From Lachnospiraceae bacterium (GTDB lineage: Bacteria > Bacillota > Clostridia > Lachnospirales > Lachnospiraceae), in the NCBI GenBank assembly GCA_017437205.1, contig JAFSBP010000034.1:1-9313 (forward strand): DNA of 9,313 nucleotides, written 5' to 3'. Position 1 is the first letter of the stretch. Every line of letters begins with the position of its first letter. The notes beneath the pieces are model-generated. The model was not told where the DNA came from. It was given only the letters and a program-made list of their open reading frames with translations, and made no database searches. A program made the position numbers and the translations under genes. Below are positions 1-6,406 of this stretch, piece after piece.

Positions 1-324
1 CGGATGGGAGTTCTGCCCATCGGGTATGCGGACGGTCTGTTCAGATGCCTGTCAAACCGCTATTCGGTGATGACTGCGGAAGGCGCTGCTCCCATTCGCG
101 GGAGGATCTGTATGGATATGTGTATGATCGATCTGAGCGGGAAGCCCGGTGTGGATGTGGGTGATGAGGTGGTGATCTTCGGAGACGAAAACCCCATTGA
201 GACAATGGCGGATGTTGCGGGGACGATTCCCTATGAGCTTGTGTGCGCAGTGTCGAAGCGGGTGCCGAGGGTGTTCTACCGTAAGGGAGAGATATGTGAG
301 CAGGAACTTCGCATTTTGCGTTGA
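1..324 (+). CDS. alr: Alanine racemase, C-terminal part (5' end outside window)
   Basis: This is the C-terminal 107 codons of a PLP-dependent alanine racemase, which converts L-alanine to D-alanine in the cytoplasm for peptidoglycan synthesis. The frame is open from base 1 and ends at TGA 322-324, so the start lies upstream; the ATG at 4 is internal. The visible part is the C-terminal beta domain. It carries the GYADG motif, whose Tyr (bases 25-27) corresponds to the second catalytic base that acts on the partner subunit's active site. It also carries RGRICMD (about 97-117), the conserved strand with the active-site Met. The residue after ICMD is Met where many homologues have Gln. The ending, VPYEL-like followed by a KRVPRVF segment, is typical of the family. 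A YkgJ-like gene follows after 14 bases, suggesting cotranscription. Family assignment is secure; whether the enzyme is a housekeeping or specialised racemase cannot be told from this fragment. Confidence 0.95.
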   Translation, partial: RMGVLPIGYADGLFRCLSNRYSVMTAEGAAPIRGRICMDMCMIDLSGKPGVDVGDEVVIFGDENPIETMADVAGTIPYELVCAVSKRVPRVFYRKGEICEQELRILR

Positions 325-327
325 GTT

Positions 328-331
328 GGAG
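328..331 (+). promoter_or_regulatory. Ribosome binding site that sets the start of the cysteine-cluster gene
   Basis: GGAG lies 7 bases before ATG 339. The same frame is open back to a TTG at 321, but that codon overlaps the alr stop and has no suitably placed ribosome binding site, so ATG 339 is preferred. Confidence 0.6.
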
Positions 332-338
332 ATGTGTT

Positions 339-1037
339 ATGTACAGAGATCAATCAATAGAAGAAATCTACGACGGAAAATTTTACGGAATCAATGATCT
401 TGCAAAGATTGGCTGCGACGGGTGCAAGGGTTGTTCCGCTTGTTGCCATGGGATGGGGAACTCTATTGTTTTTGATCCGCTTGACGTTCACCGGTTGGCG
501 ACGGGGCTTTTGTGCGCTCCAGCTGCGCTTTTACAGGAACACGAGGAGACGCGGCCGGAGAGCGGAGCGAGGGTGCTTTGTCCGGCGCGGATGGAGCTGG
601 GAGTGGCAGATGGGTTGATCTTGCCGCACCTGATCATGGGTGGTGCGGAGGAAACATGCACCTTTCTGAATGAAGAAGGGCGGTGCAGTGTCCATGCACT
701 CAGACCGGGCGTGTGCAGGCTGTTCCCGCTGGGAAGATTCTATGACGGCAGCGGAGATTACACGTACATTGTACAAGCCGGGGAATGTCCCTATCCGGTG
801 AAGACAAAAGTGAAGATAAAGAAGTGGATTGATACACCGGATTATGAGCGGTATCATCGGTTTGTGCTTAAGTGGCATGCATTTCAGAAAGAGATGCAGG
901 GCAGGATGGCAGGGGTGGAAGCGGAGGCGGCGAAGGCACTGTGCATACGAATCCTGCAGGTGTTTTATCTGACACCATATCCGGCGGATGGATTTTTTGA
1001 GGAGTTTGAGCGGAGGCTTAAGGAGTTTCATGTTTAA
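339..1037 (+). CDS. YkgJ-like cysteine-cluster protein (putative zinc/iron-chelating domain)
   Basis: This 232-residue protein belongs to the YkgJ/UPF0153 group of putative zinc- or iron-chelating proteins; no reaction is established for it. The N-terminal metal-binding signature is CxxCxxCxxCC at residues 26-36. Further conserved-looking cysteines occur in [26 protein letters not shown] and GECPY. The segment CxFLxxxGRCSVHxxRPxxCRxFPLG is the family hallmark. The C-terminal third is charged and probably helical (KVKIKKW onward) and has no cysteine motif. No signal peptide or membrane segment is visible, so it should be cytoplasmic. ATG 339 is supported by GGAG at 328-331. The 3' end overlaps uvrC by 8 bases, implying translational coupling with a DNA repair nuclease. 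Metal binding is inferred from the family; the physiological role is unknown. Confidence 0.88.
   Translation: MYRDQSIEEIYDGKFYGINDLAKIGCDGCKGCSACCHGMGNSIVFDPLDVHRLATGLLCAPAALLQEHEETRPESGARVLCPARMELGVADGLILPHLIMGGAEETCTFLNEEGRCSVHALRPGVCRLFPLGRFYDGSGDYTYIVQAGECPYPVKTKVKIKKWIDTPDYERYHRFVLKWHAFQKEMQGRMAGVEAEAAKALCIRILQVFYLTPYPADGFFEEFERRLKEFHV
1021..1025 (+). promoter_or_regulatory. Ribosome binding site for uvrC inside the upstream gene
   Basis: AGGAG ends 4 bases before ATG 1030, a slightly short spacing. A second GGAGG at 1012-1016 is 13 bases away. Both lie within the last codons of the cysteine-cluster gene. The frame is open further upstream (from 988), but ATG 1030 gives the normal UvrC N-terminus ([12 protein letters not shown]) just ahead of the GIY-YIG domain. 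Confidence 0.55.
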
Positions 1038-2949
1038 TATCGAAGAGGAACTGAAAAAACTTCCGGCGAAGCCCGGTGTTTATCAGATGATCGATGCCCA
1101 CGACGAGGTGATCTATGTGGGAAAAGCAATCAATTTGAAAAATCGTGTCCGTCAGTATTTTCAGGACAGCAGGGGTAAATCTCCGAAGATCCTGAAGATG
1201 GTGAGCCACATTTCGCGGTTCACGTATACGATCACAGACTCCGAGTTAGAGGCACTGATTTTGGAGTGCAATCTAATCAAGGAATTTCGGCCGAAATACA
1301 ATACCATGCTGATGGACGATAAAGCGTATCCGTTTATCCGTGTGACACTGGAGGAAGAGTTCCCGCGGGTGATGTTTTCGCGCACACAAAAGCGGGATAA
1401 GTCCAGATATTTCGGGCCTTATACCAGCGCGGGAGCTGTGAAGGATACGCTGAAATTATTGCATAAACTGTACAAGCTTCGCACCTGCAATCGAAGTCTT
1501 CCTGCGGAGATCGGAAAGGACAGACCCTGCCTGAATTACCAGATACACCAGTGCAGCGCACCCTGCCAAGGATATATTTCCGCAGAAGAATACCGGAAAA
1601 GCGTGGATGCGGCGATGGATTTTTTGGGCGGAAAGTATGATGTGATTCTAAAAGATTTGGAGCGCAGGATGAAGGAGGCAGCGGCTGAGTGGAAGTTTGA
1701 GGAGGCCGGAGCCATCAAAGAACTTTATCAGAGTGTCGGGAAGATCGCTCAAAAGCAGAAAATTACAGGAAACCATGGGGAGGAGAAGGATGTGATCGCC
1801 TGCCATATTGAGGGCAGGGATGCGGTGGTTCAGACCTTCTTTGTCCGTGAAGGAAAGATGATCGGGCGTGATGATTTCCATATGACTATCGACGCCCAGG
1901 AGACACCTTCTCAGGTGCTGGGTGGATTTGTGAAGCAGTTTTATGCAGGAACTCCATATATTCCGGTGGAAATCCATCTGCCGGTGGAGATTGAGGACAC
2001 GGAACTGATTGAGACATGGTTGTCAGGCAGAAAAGGACGTAAGGTTTCAATTAAGGTTCCTCAGCGCGGTGAGAAGGCGGCGATGGTGGAACTGGCGGCG
2101 AAAAATGCAAAGATGGTCTGGGAGCGGGATCAGGAGAAGCTAAAACGCGAGGAGGAGCGGACCGTTCTGGCAGCAGCTTCAATTGCAAGCCTTTTGGGCC
2201 TTTCGGATATTCACCGGATGGAGGCATTTGATATCTCCAACATCAGCGGTTGCGAATCGGTGGGCTCCATGGTCGTATTTGAGGATGGAAAACCGAGAAA
2301 AAGCGACTACCGAAAGTTTAGGATACGTACCGTGGTCGGCCCCGATGATTACGCGTCTATGCTGGAGGTTCTGACAAGACGGTTTAAACACGGACTTCGC
2401 GAGAGGGAGGAAATCCGGAGGGAGAGTAGCGAGCCTGCAGAGGCAGCCGATGTCAGCGCAGAACAGGCGGCAGAAGAGTATGCGGGAAGCTTTGTGCGTT
2501 TTCCGGATCTCATTTTAATGGATGGTGGAAAAGGGCAGGTGGCGATGGCCAAGCGCGCTCTTTCGGAGTGCGGTATCTCCATCCCTGTCTGCGGCATGGT
2601 GAAGGACGATTTTCACCGGACGAGGGCGCTTTATTATGAAGGCGAAGAGCTGGAGATTGATACCCACAGCGAGGCGTTTAAGCTGATCACCCGGATTCAG
2701 GATGAGGCTCACCGATTTGCAATTACGTATCACCGCAATTTGCGCGGAAAAGACCAGATACATTCCATACTTGACGATATTGAAGGGATCGGACCGGTGC
2801 GTAGAAAGGCTCTAATGCGTACATTTGGAGATATGGAACATATCCGACAGGCTGATTTGGAAGCATTGATGGCGGTGCCGGAGATGAATCGGAAGGCAGC
2901 AGAACAGGTCTTGCTGTTTTTTGGAAAAAAACGGAGAGAAGATAAATAA
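1030..2949 (+). CDS. uvrC: UvrABC excision nuclease subunit C
   Basis: UvrC is the cytoplasmic dual-incision nuclease of nucleotide excision repair; it acts with UvrB on damaged DNA. The 639-residue protein is complete. Residues 1-95 form the GIY-YIG domain for the 3' incision: GVY 16-18, YVG 29-31, Arg39, and Glu79 in LExNLIK. Cysteines 153, 167, 175 and 179 follow the C-x13-C-x7-C-x3-C pattern, comparable with the iron-sulfur-binding cysteines reported for E. coli UvrC. The UVR motif that contacts UvrB is at about 200-238. The RNase H-like domain for the 5' incision has Asp401 (FDISNISG), Asp498 (LMDGGKGQ) and His561 (DEAHRFA). Tandem helix-hairpin-helix motifs occupy about 578-635 ([19 protein letters not shown]). 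An Ala/Glu-rich insert lies at about 464-487 between catalytic strands. The gene overlaps the cysteine-cluster gene by 8 bases. No hairpin terminator follows it directly. Confidence 0.98.
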   Translation: MFNIEEELKKLPAKPGVYQMIDAHDEVIYVGKAINLKNRVRQYFQDSRGKSPKILKMVSHISRFTYTITDSELEALILECNLIKEFRPKYNTMLMDDKAYPFIRVTLEEEFPRVMFSRTQKRDKSRYFGPYTSAGAVKDTLKLLHKLYKLRTCNRSLPAEIGKDRPCLNYQIHQCSAPCQGYISAEEYRKSVDAAMDFLGGKYDVILKDLERRMKEAAAEWKFEEAGAIKELYQSVGKIAQKQKITGNHGEEKDVIACHIEGRDAVVQTFFVREGKMIGRDDFHMTIDAQETPSQVLGGFVKQFYAGTPYIPVEIHLPVEIEDTELIETWLSGRKGRKVSIKVPQRGEKAAMVELAAKNAKMVWERDQEKLKREEERTVLAAASIASLLGLSDIHRMEAFDISNISGCESVGSMVVFEDGKPRKSDYRKFRIRTVVGPDDYASMLEVLTRRFKHGLREREEIRRESSEPAEAADVSAEQAAEEYAGSFVRFPDLILMDGGKGQVAMAKRALSECGISIPVCGMVKDDFHRTRALYYEGEELEIDTHSEAFKLITRIQDEAHRFAITYHRNLRGKDQIHSILDDIEGIGPVRRKALMRTFGDMEHIRQADLEALMAVPEMNRKAAEQVLLFFGKKRREDK

Positions 2950-2953
2950 TAGA

Positions 2954-2981
2954 TTGTATTTTCTTTGGAACAATTTACAAT
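2954..2981 (+). promoter_or_regulatory. Weak promoter candidate upstream of hprK (distal)
   Basis: TTGTAT (2954-2959) and TACAAT (2976-2981) are separated by 16 bases in an AT-rich stretch directly after uvrC. This fits a sigma-A promoter but AT-rich DNA produces such matches easily. If used, it would give a leader of about 165 bases before hprK. Confidence 0.3.
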
Positions 2982-3037
2982 ATAAATGAGTTAATTTTAA
3001 AAAAAATTGAACAATAAGACAGAAATTTAGGAAGGTC

Positions 3038-3066
3038 TTGTGTTTGAAATCTTTTTGTGCTAAAGT
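3038..3066 (+). promoter_or_regulatory. Promoter candidate upstream of hprK (proximal, extended -10)
   Basis: TTGTGT (3038-3043) and TAAAGT (3061-3066) are 17 bases apart, and TGC at 3058-3060 supplies the TGn of an extended -10. Transcription would begin near 3073, giving a leader of about 80 bases. It is preferred over the distal candidate for its spacing and extended -10, but it is not a perfect consensus. Confidence 0.45.
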
Positions 3067-3069
3067 GGA

Positions 3070-3090
3070 AGTGGTTCTTCTTGAACCATT
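3070..3090 (+). other. Hairpin in the hprK leader
   Basis: AGTGGTTC (3070-3077) can pair with GAACCATT (3083-3090) around a TTCTT loop: 8 pairs including one G-U. No T-run follows, so it is not an intrinsic terminator. It may be a leader structure or a protein-binding inverted repeat at the start of the transcript; function is unknown. Confidence 0.4.
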
Positions 3091-3106
3091 CTGACAATAG
3101 GTAAAG

Positions 3107-3129
3107 CTTGTTTCGGCAGCGCTGACAAG
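3107..3129 (+). other. Second hairpin in the hprK leader, just before the ribosome binding site
   Basis: CTTGT (3107-3111) pairs with ACAAG (3125-3129). After a two-base bulge, CGGC (3114-3117) pairs with GCTG (3121-3124, one G-U) around an AGC loop. It ends 10 bases before the GGAGGG of hprK. A weak T-rich stretch follows (3134-3138). Leader structure, poor terminator or operator are all possible. Confidence 0.35.
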
Positions 3130-3139
3130 GGATTGTTTT

Positions 3140-3145
3140 GGAGGG
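3140..3145 (+). promoter_or_regulatory. Ribosome binding site that sets the hprK start
   Basis: GGAGGG lies 8 bases before ATG 3154. The frame is open from a TTG at 3133, but that codon precedes the ribosome binding site, so ATG 3154 (MNRVSITKL) is the start. Confidence 0.8.
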
Positions 3146-3153
3146 AAACGCCG

Positions 3154-4089
3154 ATGAATCGAGTAAGTATCACAAAATTGATCAATGCACTGTCTTTGGT
3201 GAACCTGACTCCTGAGATTAACACCGACGAAATCTGGCTGTATCAGCCGGAAATTAATCGTCCGGCTTTGCAGCTTGCCGGATTTATGGAGCATTTTGAA
3301 AACGAACGTGTTCAGATTATCGGATACGTTGAATACACATATACTATGGATCATCTGACGAAGGAGGAGCGTCTGAAGACGTATGAGACGATCTTTAGAA
3401 AGGGTCTTCCTGCGGTGATTTATTCCAGAGATCTAAGACCGGAGGATGAAGTTTTGGCTCTGGCCGTCAGATATAATGTTCCCATATTGGGTTCAAAGGC
3501 AAACACCTCTGATGTAATGGCAGAGACGATCCGTTGGCTGAGAGTGGAGCTTGCACCTCAGATTACGATCCATGGTGTTTTGGTGGATGTGTATGGAACC
3601 GGAGTATTGATTACCGGTGAGAGCGGAATCGGTAAGAGTGAGGTGGCACTTGAGCTGATTAAGCGTGGTCATCGTCTTGTTGCGGACGATGTGGTGGAGG
3701 TAAAAAAGGTGAGCGATGTGACTTTGGTCGGATCGGCACCTGAGATGACCAGATATTTGATTGAGATCCGCGGCATCGGGATTGTTGACGTGAAGTCCCT
3801 GTTCGGTGTGAGCTGCGTCCGTTTAACGAATAGTATTGACGTGGTGATTCATTTGGAAGAATGGGACAGAAATAAAGAGTATGACCGCATGGGGTTGGAG
3901 GATCATTATACGGAGTACATGGGAATCAAGGTGGTTAGCTATAATCTGCCTGTACGTCCCGGTCGTAATCTGGCCGTGGTTGTGGAATCCACGGCGGTAA
4001 ATCACAGACAGAAGAGTCTTGGCTATAATGCGGCTAAGGAATTGTACCGTCGTGTACAGGAAAATCTGACTGCGCATAGGGATAGATAA
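3154..4089 (+). CDS. hprK: HPr kinase/phosphorylase
   Basis: HprK phosphorylates Ser46 of HPr and Crh proteins with ATP or pyrophosphate, and removes the phosphate when inorganic phosphate is high. It is the sensor of carbon catabolite repression in Firmicutes. The 311-residue length is standard for the family. The N-terminal regulatory domain spans about 1-130. The kinase domain has His140 (IHGVLVDVYG), the Walker A loop GESGIGKS at 155-162, and Asp178/Asp179 (VADDVVEV). The HprK signature EIRGIGIVDVKSLFG starts at residue 204, and the C-terminal RPGRNLAVVVE motif is intact. Every catalytic element is present, so the enzyme should be active. murB starts 3 bases after the stop. Candidate promoters and two hairpins lie in the 204-base gap upstream. 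The HPr-like protein encoded at 5970-6218 in the same unit is a likely substrate, which is an inference. Confidence 0.98.
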   Translation: MNRVSITKLINALSLVNLTPEINTDEIWLYQPEINRPALQLAGFMEHFENERVQIIGYVEYTYTMDHLTKEERLKTYETIFRKGLPAVIYSRDLRPEDEVLALAVRYNVPILGSKANTSDVMAETIRWLRVELAPQITIHGVLVDVYGTGVLITGESGIGKSEVALELIKRGHRLVADDVVEVKKVSDVTLVGSAPEMTRYLIEIRGIGIVDVKSLFGVSCVRLTNSIDVVIHLEEWDRNKEYDRMGLEDHYTEYMGIKVVSYNLPVRPGRNLAVVVESTAVNHRQKSLGYNAAKELYRRVQENLTAHRDR

Positions 4090-4092
4090 TTG

Positions 4093-4998
4093 ATGGAGTA
4101 TTTGATTGAACAGTTGACCGTTGTTTGCGGTGCGGATAAGGTAAAGCGCGATGAGCCGATGAGTGCTCATACTACATTCCGGATCGGTGGAACGGCGGAT
4201 GTGTGGATAGAACCGAGTGGGGAGGATGGACTGTGCGAAGCAGTCGCCCTCTGTCGGAAAGCCGGTGTTCCTTTTGTGGTCATCGGAAACGGAAGCAATT
4301 TATTGGTCAGTGATGACGGATACCGTGGCGTGGTTATTTGTCTGCGCCGTGGATTAGAAAAACTTGAAATTGAGGGTAATATCATCAGAGCGGAGGCTGG
4401 TGTGCTTCTCGCACGCGTGGCGAGTGAGGCGATGAAGACCGGTCTTGCCGGTTTGGAGTTCGCTTCCGGCATCCCCGGATGTATCGGCGGTGCGGTGGTG
4501 ATGAATGCCGGAGCCTACGGCGGAGAGATGAAACAGGTCTTGACGAGAGTTCATGTTCTGATGCCGGACGGTGCACATGTGTGGATTCCGGTGGAAGAGA
4601 TGGGGCTTGGCTATCGAACCAGCTGTATTCCTGCCTGTGGTGGGATCGTGACAGCAGTGGAGTTTCGCCTTCAGCCTGGGGAACCATCGGCGATCAAGGC
4701 GCGTATGGACGAGTTGAACCGGAGCAGAAGGGAAAAGCAGCCGCTTGAGTATCCAAGTGCGGGCAGTACGTTTAAACGCCCGGAAGGGCATTTTGCGGGC
4801 AAGTTGATTCAGGATGCCGGATTGGCAGGGTACTCGGTGGGCGGAGCCAGAGTCTCTGAAAAACACTGTGGTTTTGTGATTAATCAGGGTGGTGCGACAG
4901 CGGCCGATGTAATGGAGCTGTGCCGGCAGATCAGCGAGAGGGTTAAGGATCAGTTTGGTGTTTCGCTGGAAATGGAGGTCCGTACCCTTGGAATGTGA
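4093..4998 (+). CDS. murB: UDP-N-acetylenolpyruvoylglucosamine reductase
   Basis: MurB is the cytoplasmic FAD enzyme that uses NADPH to reduce UDP-GlcNAc-enolpyruvate to UDP-MurNAc, the second step of muropeptide synthesis. The protein has 301 residues, the size of the short (type II) Firmicutes MurB. FAD-binding motifs are HTTFRIGG at 26-33, GNGSNLL at 65-71, and GIPGCIGGAVVMNAGAYGG at 126-144. Catalytic elements visible are Arg175 in GYR, Ser225 in SAGSTFKRP (the proton donor position), and the Glu of the C-terminal LEMEVR. The start is ATG 4093; an in-frame TTG directly before it (4090) is less likely. The ribosome binding site is weak (AGGGA at 4078-4082) and sits inside the end of hprK, so translation probably depends on hprK translation. 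The gene is followed after 15 bases by whiA. Confidence 0.97.
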   Translation: MEYLIEQLTVVCGADKVKRDEPMSAHTTFRIGGTADVWIEPSGEDGLCEAVALCRKAGVPFVVIGNGSNLLVSDDGYRGVVICLRRGLEKLEIEGNIIRAEAGVLLARVASEAMKTGLAGLEFASGIPGCIGGAVVMNAGAYGGEMKQVLTRVHVLMPDGAHVWIPVEEMGLGYRTSCIPACGGIVTAVEFRLQPGEPSAIKARMDELNRSRREKQPLEYPSAGSTFKRPEGHFAGKLIQDAGLAGYSVGGARVSEKHCGFVINQGGATAADVMELCRQISERVKDQFGVSLEMEVRTLGM

Positions 4999-5013
4999 CA
5001 AAGGAGGAGTGAG

Positions 5014-5973
5014 ATGTCTTTTTCTTCCGATGTAAAAGATGAACTTTCAAAACATTTTGCACATAAAAGCCATTGCCATATTGCGGAAGCTGCGGCCATC
5101 TTTGCAGCCTGCGGAGAGATAGAGGAGAATGGCGGAGAATATACGGCGACAATTAGGATAGAGAACCATTTTGTCGCGCACAAATACGGATTGTTGTTGG
5201 TGAAAGCGTTTGGCGTGATTCCGGAAGGTTCTATTGGAAGAATACCGGGTCAGCGCAGACATAGTACTTATATGGTATCGGTGAAGGGGCAGGATGCACT
5301 CACCGTATTGACGGGATTTATGATGTTTGACAGCAAAGGGAAGCTTCGTTTCCGTGACGGAGTCTGTGAGCCGGGAGTGTATCGGCGTCCCTGCTGTAAG
5401 CGGGCGTTTGTTCGCGGAGCGTTTTTGGCGTCCGGATCGATCAGTAATCCGGAAAAGGCATATCATTATGAGTTGGTGTGCCAGACAAGAGAGCGGGCAG
5501 ATCAGTTGAAGGAGATAATGCTCGTAGAGTTTGACATCGACGCGAAGGTAGTTTGTCGAAAGAAACACCATGTAGTCTATGTGAAGGAGGGTAGTCAGCT
5601 GGTTGACCTCTTAAATATTATGGAGGCGCACAATGCGCTGATGGAACTGGAAAATGTGCGCATTATCCGGGAGATCAGCGGAACGGTCAATCGCAAAGTG
5701 AATTGTGAGACCGCAAACATCAATAAAACGGTATCAGCTGCTGTAGAGCAGATTAATGATATAGTATTCTTACGTGACCGGGTGGGCTTTGATCAGCTCC
5801 CGGAGGGAGTGGCAGCGGTTGCTTTAGCAAGACTTGCGAAGCCGGAGGCCAGTCTGAAGGAACTGGGAGAGATGTTGGATCCGCCAATTGGAAAATCGGG
5901 CGTAAACCATCGGTTGCGAAAAATAAAGGAACTGGCGAGCAGTTTCAGAGAAAACGAGGAGGAAAAGTCATGA
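5014..5973 (+). CDS. whiA: WhiA family DNA-binding regulator
   Basis: WhiA is a DNA-binding protein. It controls sporulation genes in Streptomyces, and in Bacillus it influences cell division and chromosome segregation. The 319-residue protein has the usual two parts. Residues up to about 200 form the degenerate LAGLIDADG homing-endonuclease-like fold, with the recognisable CCKRAFVRGAFLASGSI segment starting at Cys127. The C-terminal helix-turn-helix domain includes ARLAKPEASLKELGEML at 272-288 and the GKSGVNHRLRKI recognition segment at 293-304. AAGGAGG at 5001-5007 lies 6 bases before ATG 5014. The stop overlaps the next start as ATGA (5970-5973), so the HPr-like gene is probably translationally coupled. 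murB is 15 bases upstream, with no rapZ or glmR in between. Family assignment is firm; the target genes in this organism are unknown. Confidence 0.97.
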   Translation: MSFSSDVKDELSKHFAHKSHCHIAEAAAIFAACGEIEENGGEYTATIRIENHFVAHKYGLLLVKAFGVIPEGSIGRIPGQRRHSTYMVSVKGQDALTVLTGFMMFDSKGKLRFRDGVCEPGVYRRPCCKRAFVRGAFLASGSISNPEKAYHYELVCQTRERADQLKEIMLVEFDIDAKVVCRKKHHVVYVKEGSQLVDLLNIMEAHNALMELENVRIIREISGTVNRKVNCETANINKTVSAAVEQINDIVFLRDRVGFDQLPEGVAAVALARLAKPEASLKELGEMLDPPIGKSGVNHRLRKIKELASSFRENEEEKS

Positions 5974-6218
5974 CGGTAAAAACAATTACCACAAGATCAC
6001 ACTTTGAGAGTGACCAGAGTCCGGTAGCGATGATCGTGCAGGTATCAGGTCATTACGAGAGCTCAGTTTATCTGATCCAGGGGAGCAAGAGCGTGAACGC
6101 AAAGAGCATTATGGGTATGATGACCATGTTCTTTGAAGGTAGCGAAGAGATTACCATTCAGGCAGATGGTAAAGACGAAGAAATGGCGGTAGAGAGTGTA
6201 GCCGCTTTGTTGATCTGA
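5970..6218 (+). CDS. HPr-like protein lacking His15, Crh-type regulator candidate
   Basis: This 82-residue protein has the HPr fold pattern but not the phosphocarrier site. With no gaps from Met1, position 15 is Asp (HPr has His, Bacillus Crh has Gln), position 17 is Ser (Arg in HPr), and Pro18 is kept in SDQSPVA. The second site is intact: Ser46 in KSVNAKSIMGMM at 40-51, the HprK target and CcpA-contact region. The C-terminal ITIQADGKDEEMAVESVAALL matches HPr. It therefore should not accept phosphate from Enzyme I, but could be phosphorylated by HprK. The placement directly after whiA, with an ATGA overlap, matches Bacillus yvcL-crh. AGGAGG at 5957-5962 is a strong ribosome binding site. A terminator follows. 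It may be a Crh analogue acting on CcpA or on metabolic enzymes, with a functional HPr encoded elsewhere. HPr-family membership is secure; the regulatory role is inferred. Confidence 0.92.
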   Translation: MTVKTITTRSHFESDQSPVAMIVQVSGHYESSVYLIQGSKSVNAKSIMGMMTMFFEGSEEITIQADGKDEEMAVESVAALLI

Positions 6219-6268
6219 AATCAACGGAAAATAACATTAGTAAAAAGCAAGGGAAAATGAAAAAGGAG

Positions 6269-6299
6269 AAAAAGCTGTCGTTTGGAGCGACGGCTTTTT
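6269..6299 (+). terminator. Intrinsic terminator closing the hprK unit
   Basis: A 12-pair stem (6269-6280 with 6288-6299, one G-U pair) carries a TTTGGAG loop and ends in TTTTT, followed by CGTTT. The left arm begins with an A-tract, so it could also work on the opposite strand. It lies 50 bases after the HPr-like gene and before the dnaE promoter, separating the two units. Confidence 0.88.
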
Positions 6300-6324
6300 C
6301 GTTTGTGGAGCGAAGAAAATATCT

Positions 6325-6353
6325 TTGACGGAATGTGGAAAATATGTTATAGT
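6325..6353 (+). promoter_or_regulatory. Sigma-A promoter of dnaE
   Basis: TTGACG (6325-6330) and TATAGT (6348-6353) are separated by 17 bases, with TGT at 6345-6347 giving an extended -10. This is close to consensus on both boxes. Transcription should begin near 6360, leaving a leader of about 47 bases. It sits immediately after the terminator, so dnaE is independently transcribed. Confidence 0.8.
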
Positions 6354-6406
6354 ATAAAATGAGTTATTGTTCTGTTTTTTGATTGTAGATCAAGGAGGGC
6401 ACCCCC

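Noticed and set aside
531..1031. Open frame on the - strand opposite the cysteine-cluster gene
   Set aside because: The + strand protein has a clear family signature here; the antisense frame has none.
2950..3153. AT-rich gap considered as an origin, attachment site or insertion point
   Set aside because: No DnaA-box cluster, direct repeats or mobile-gene remnants are visible; promoter and leader signals explain it well enough.
4354..5001. Open frame on the - strand (about 215 codons) opposite murB
   Set aside because: It is a shadow of murB with no recognisable family and with an unusual residue mix.
5014..5973. LAGLIDADG-like fold in whiA considered as a homing endonuclease or intein
   Set aside because: The whole protein matches WhiA, including the C-terminal helix-turn-helix. 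The fold is a known non-mobile feature of the family.
6257..6328. 23-codon frame starting ATG 6257 between the HPr-like gene and dnaE
   Set aside because: It runs through the terminator stem and lacks a properly spaced ribosome binding site, so it is almost certainly not translated.
6379..6393. Short hairpin beside the dnaE ribosome binding site, considered as a riboswitch or translational switch
   Set aside because: Only five AT-rich pairs, and the leader of about 47 bases is too short for a ligand-binding domain.
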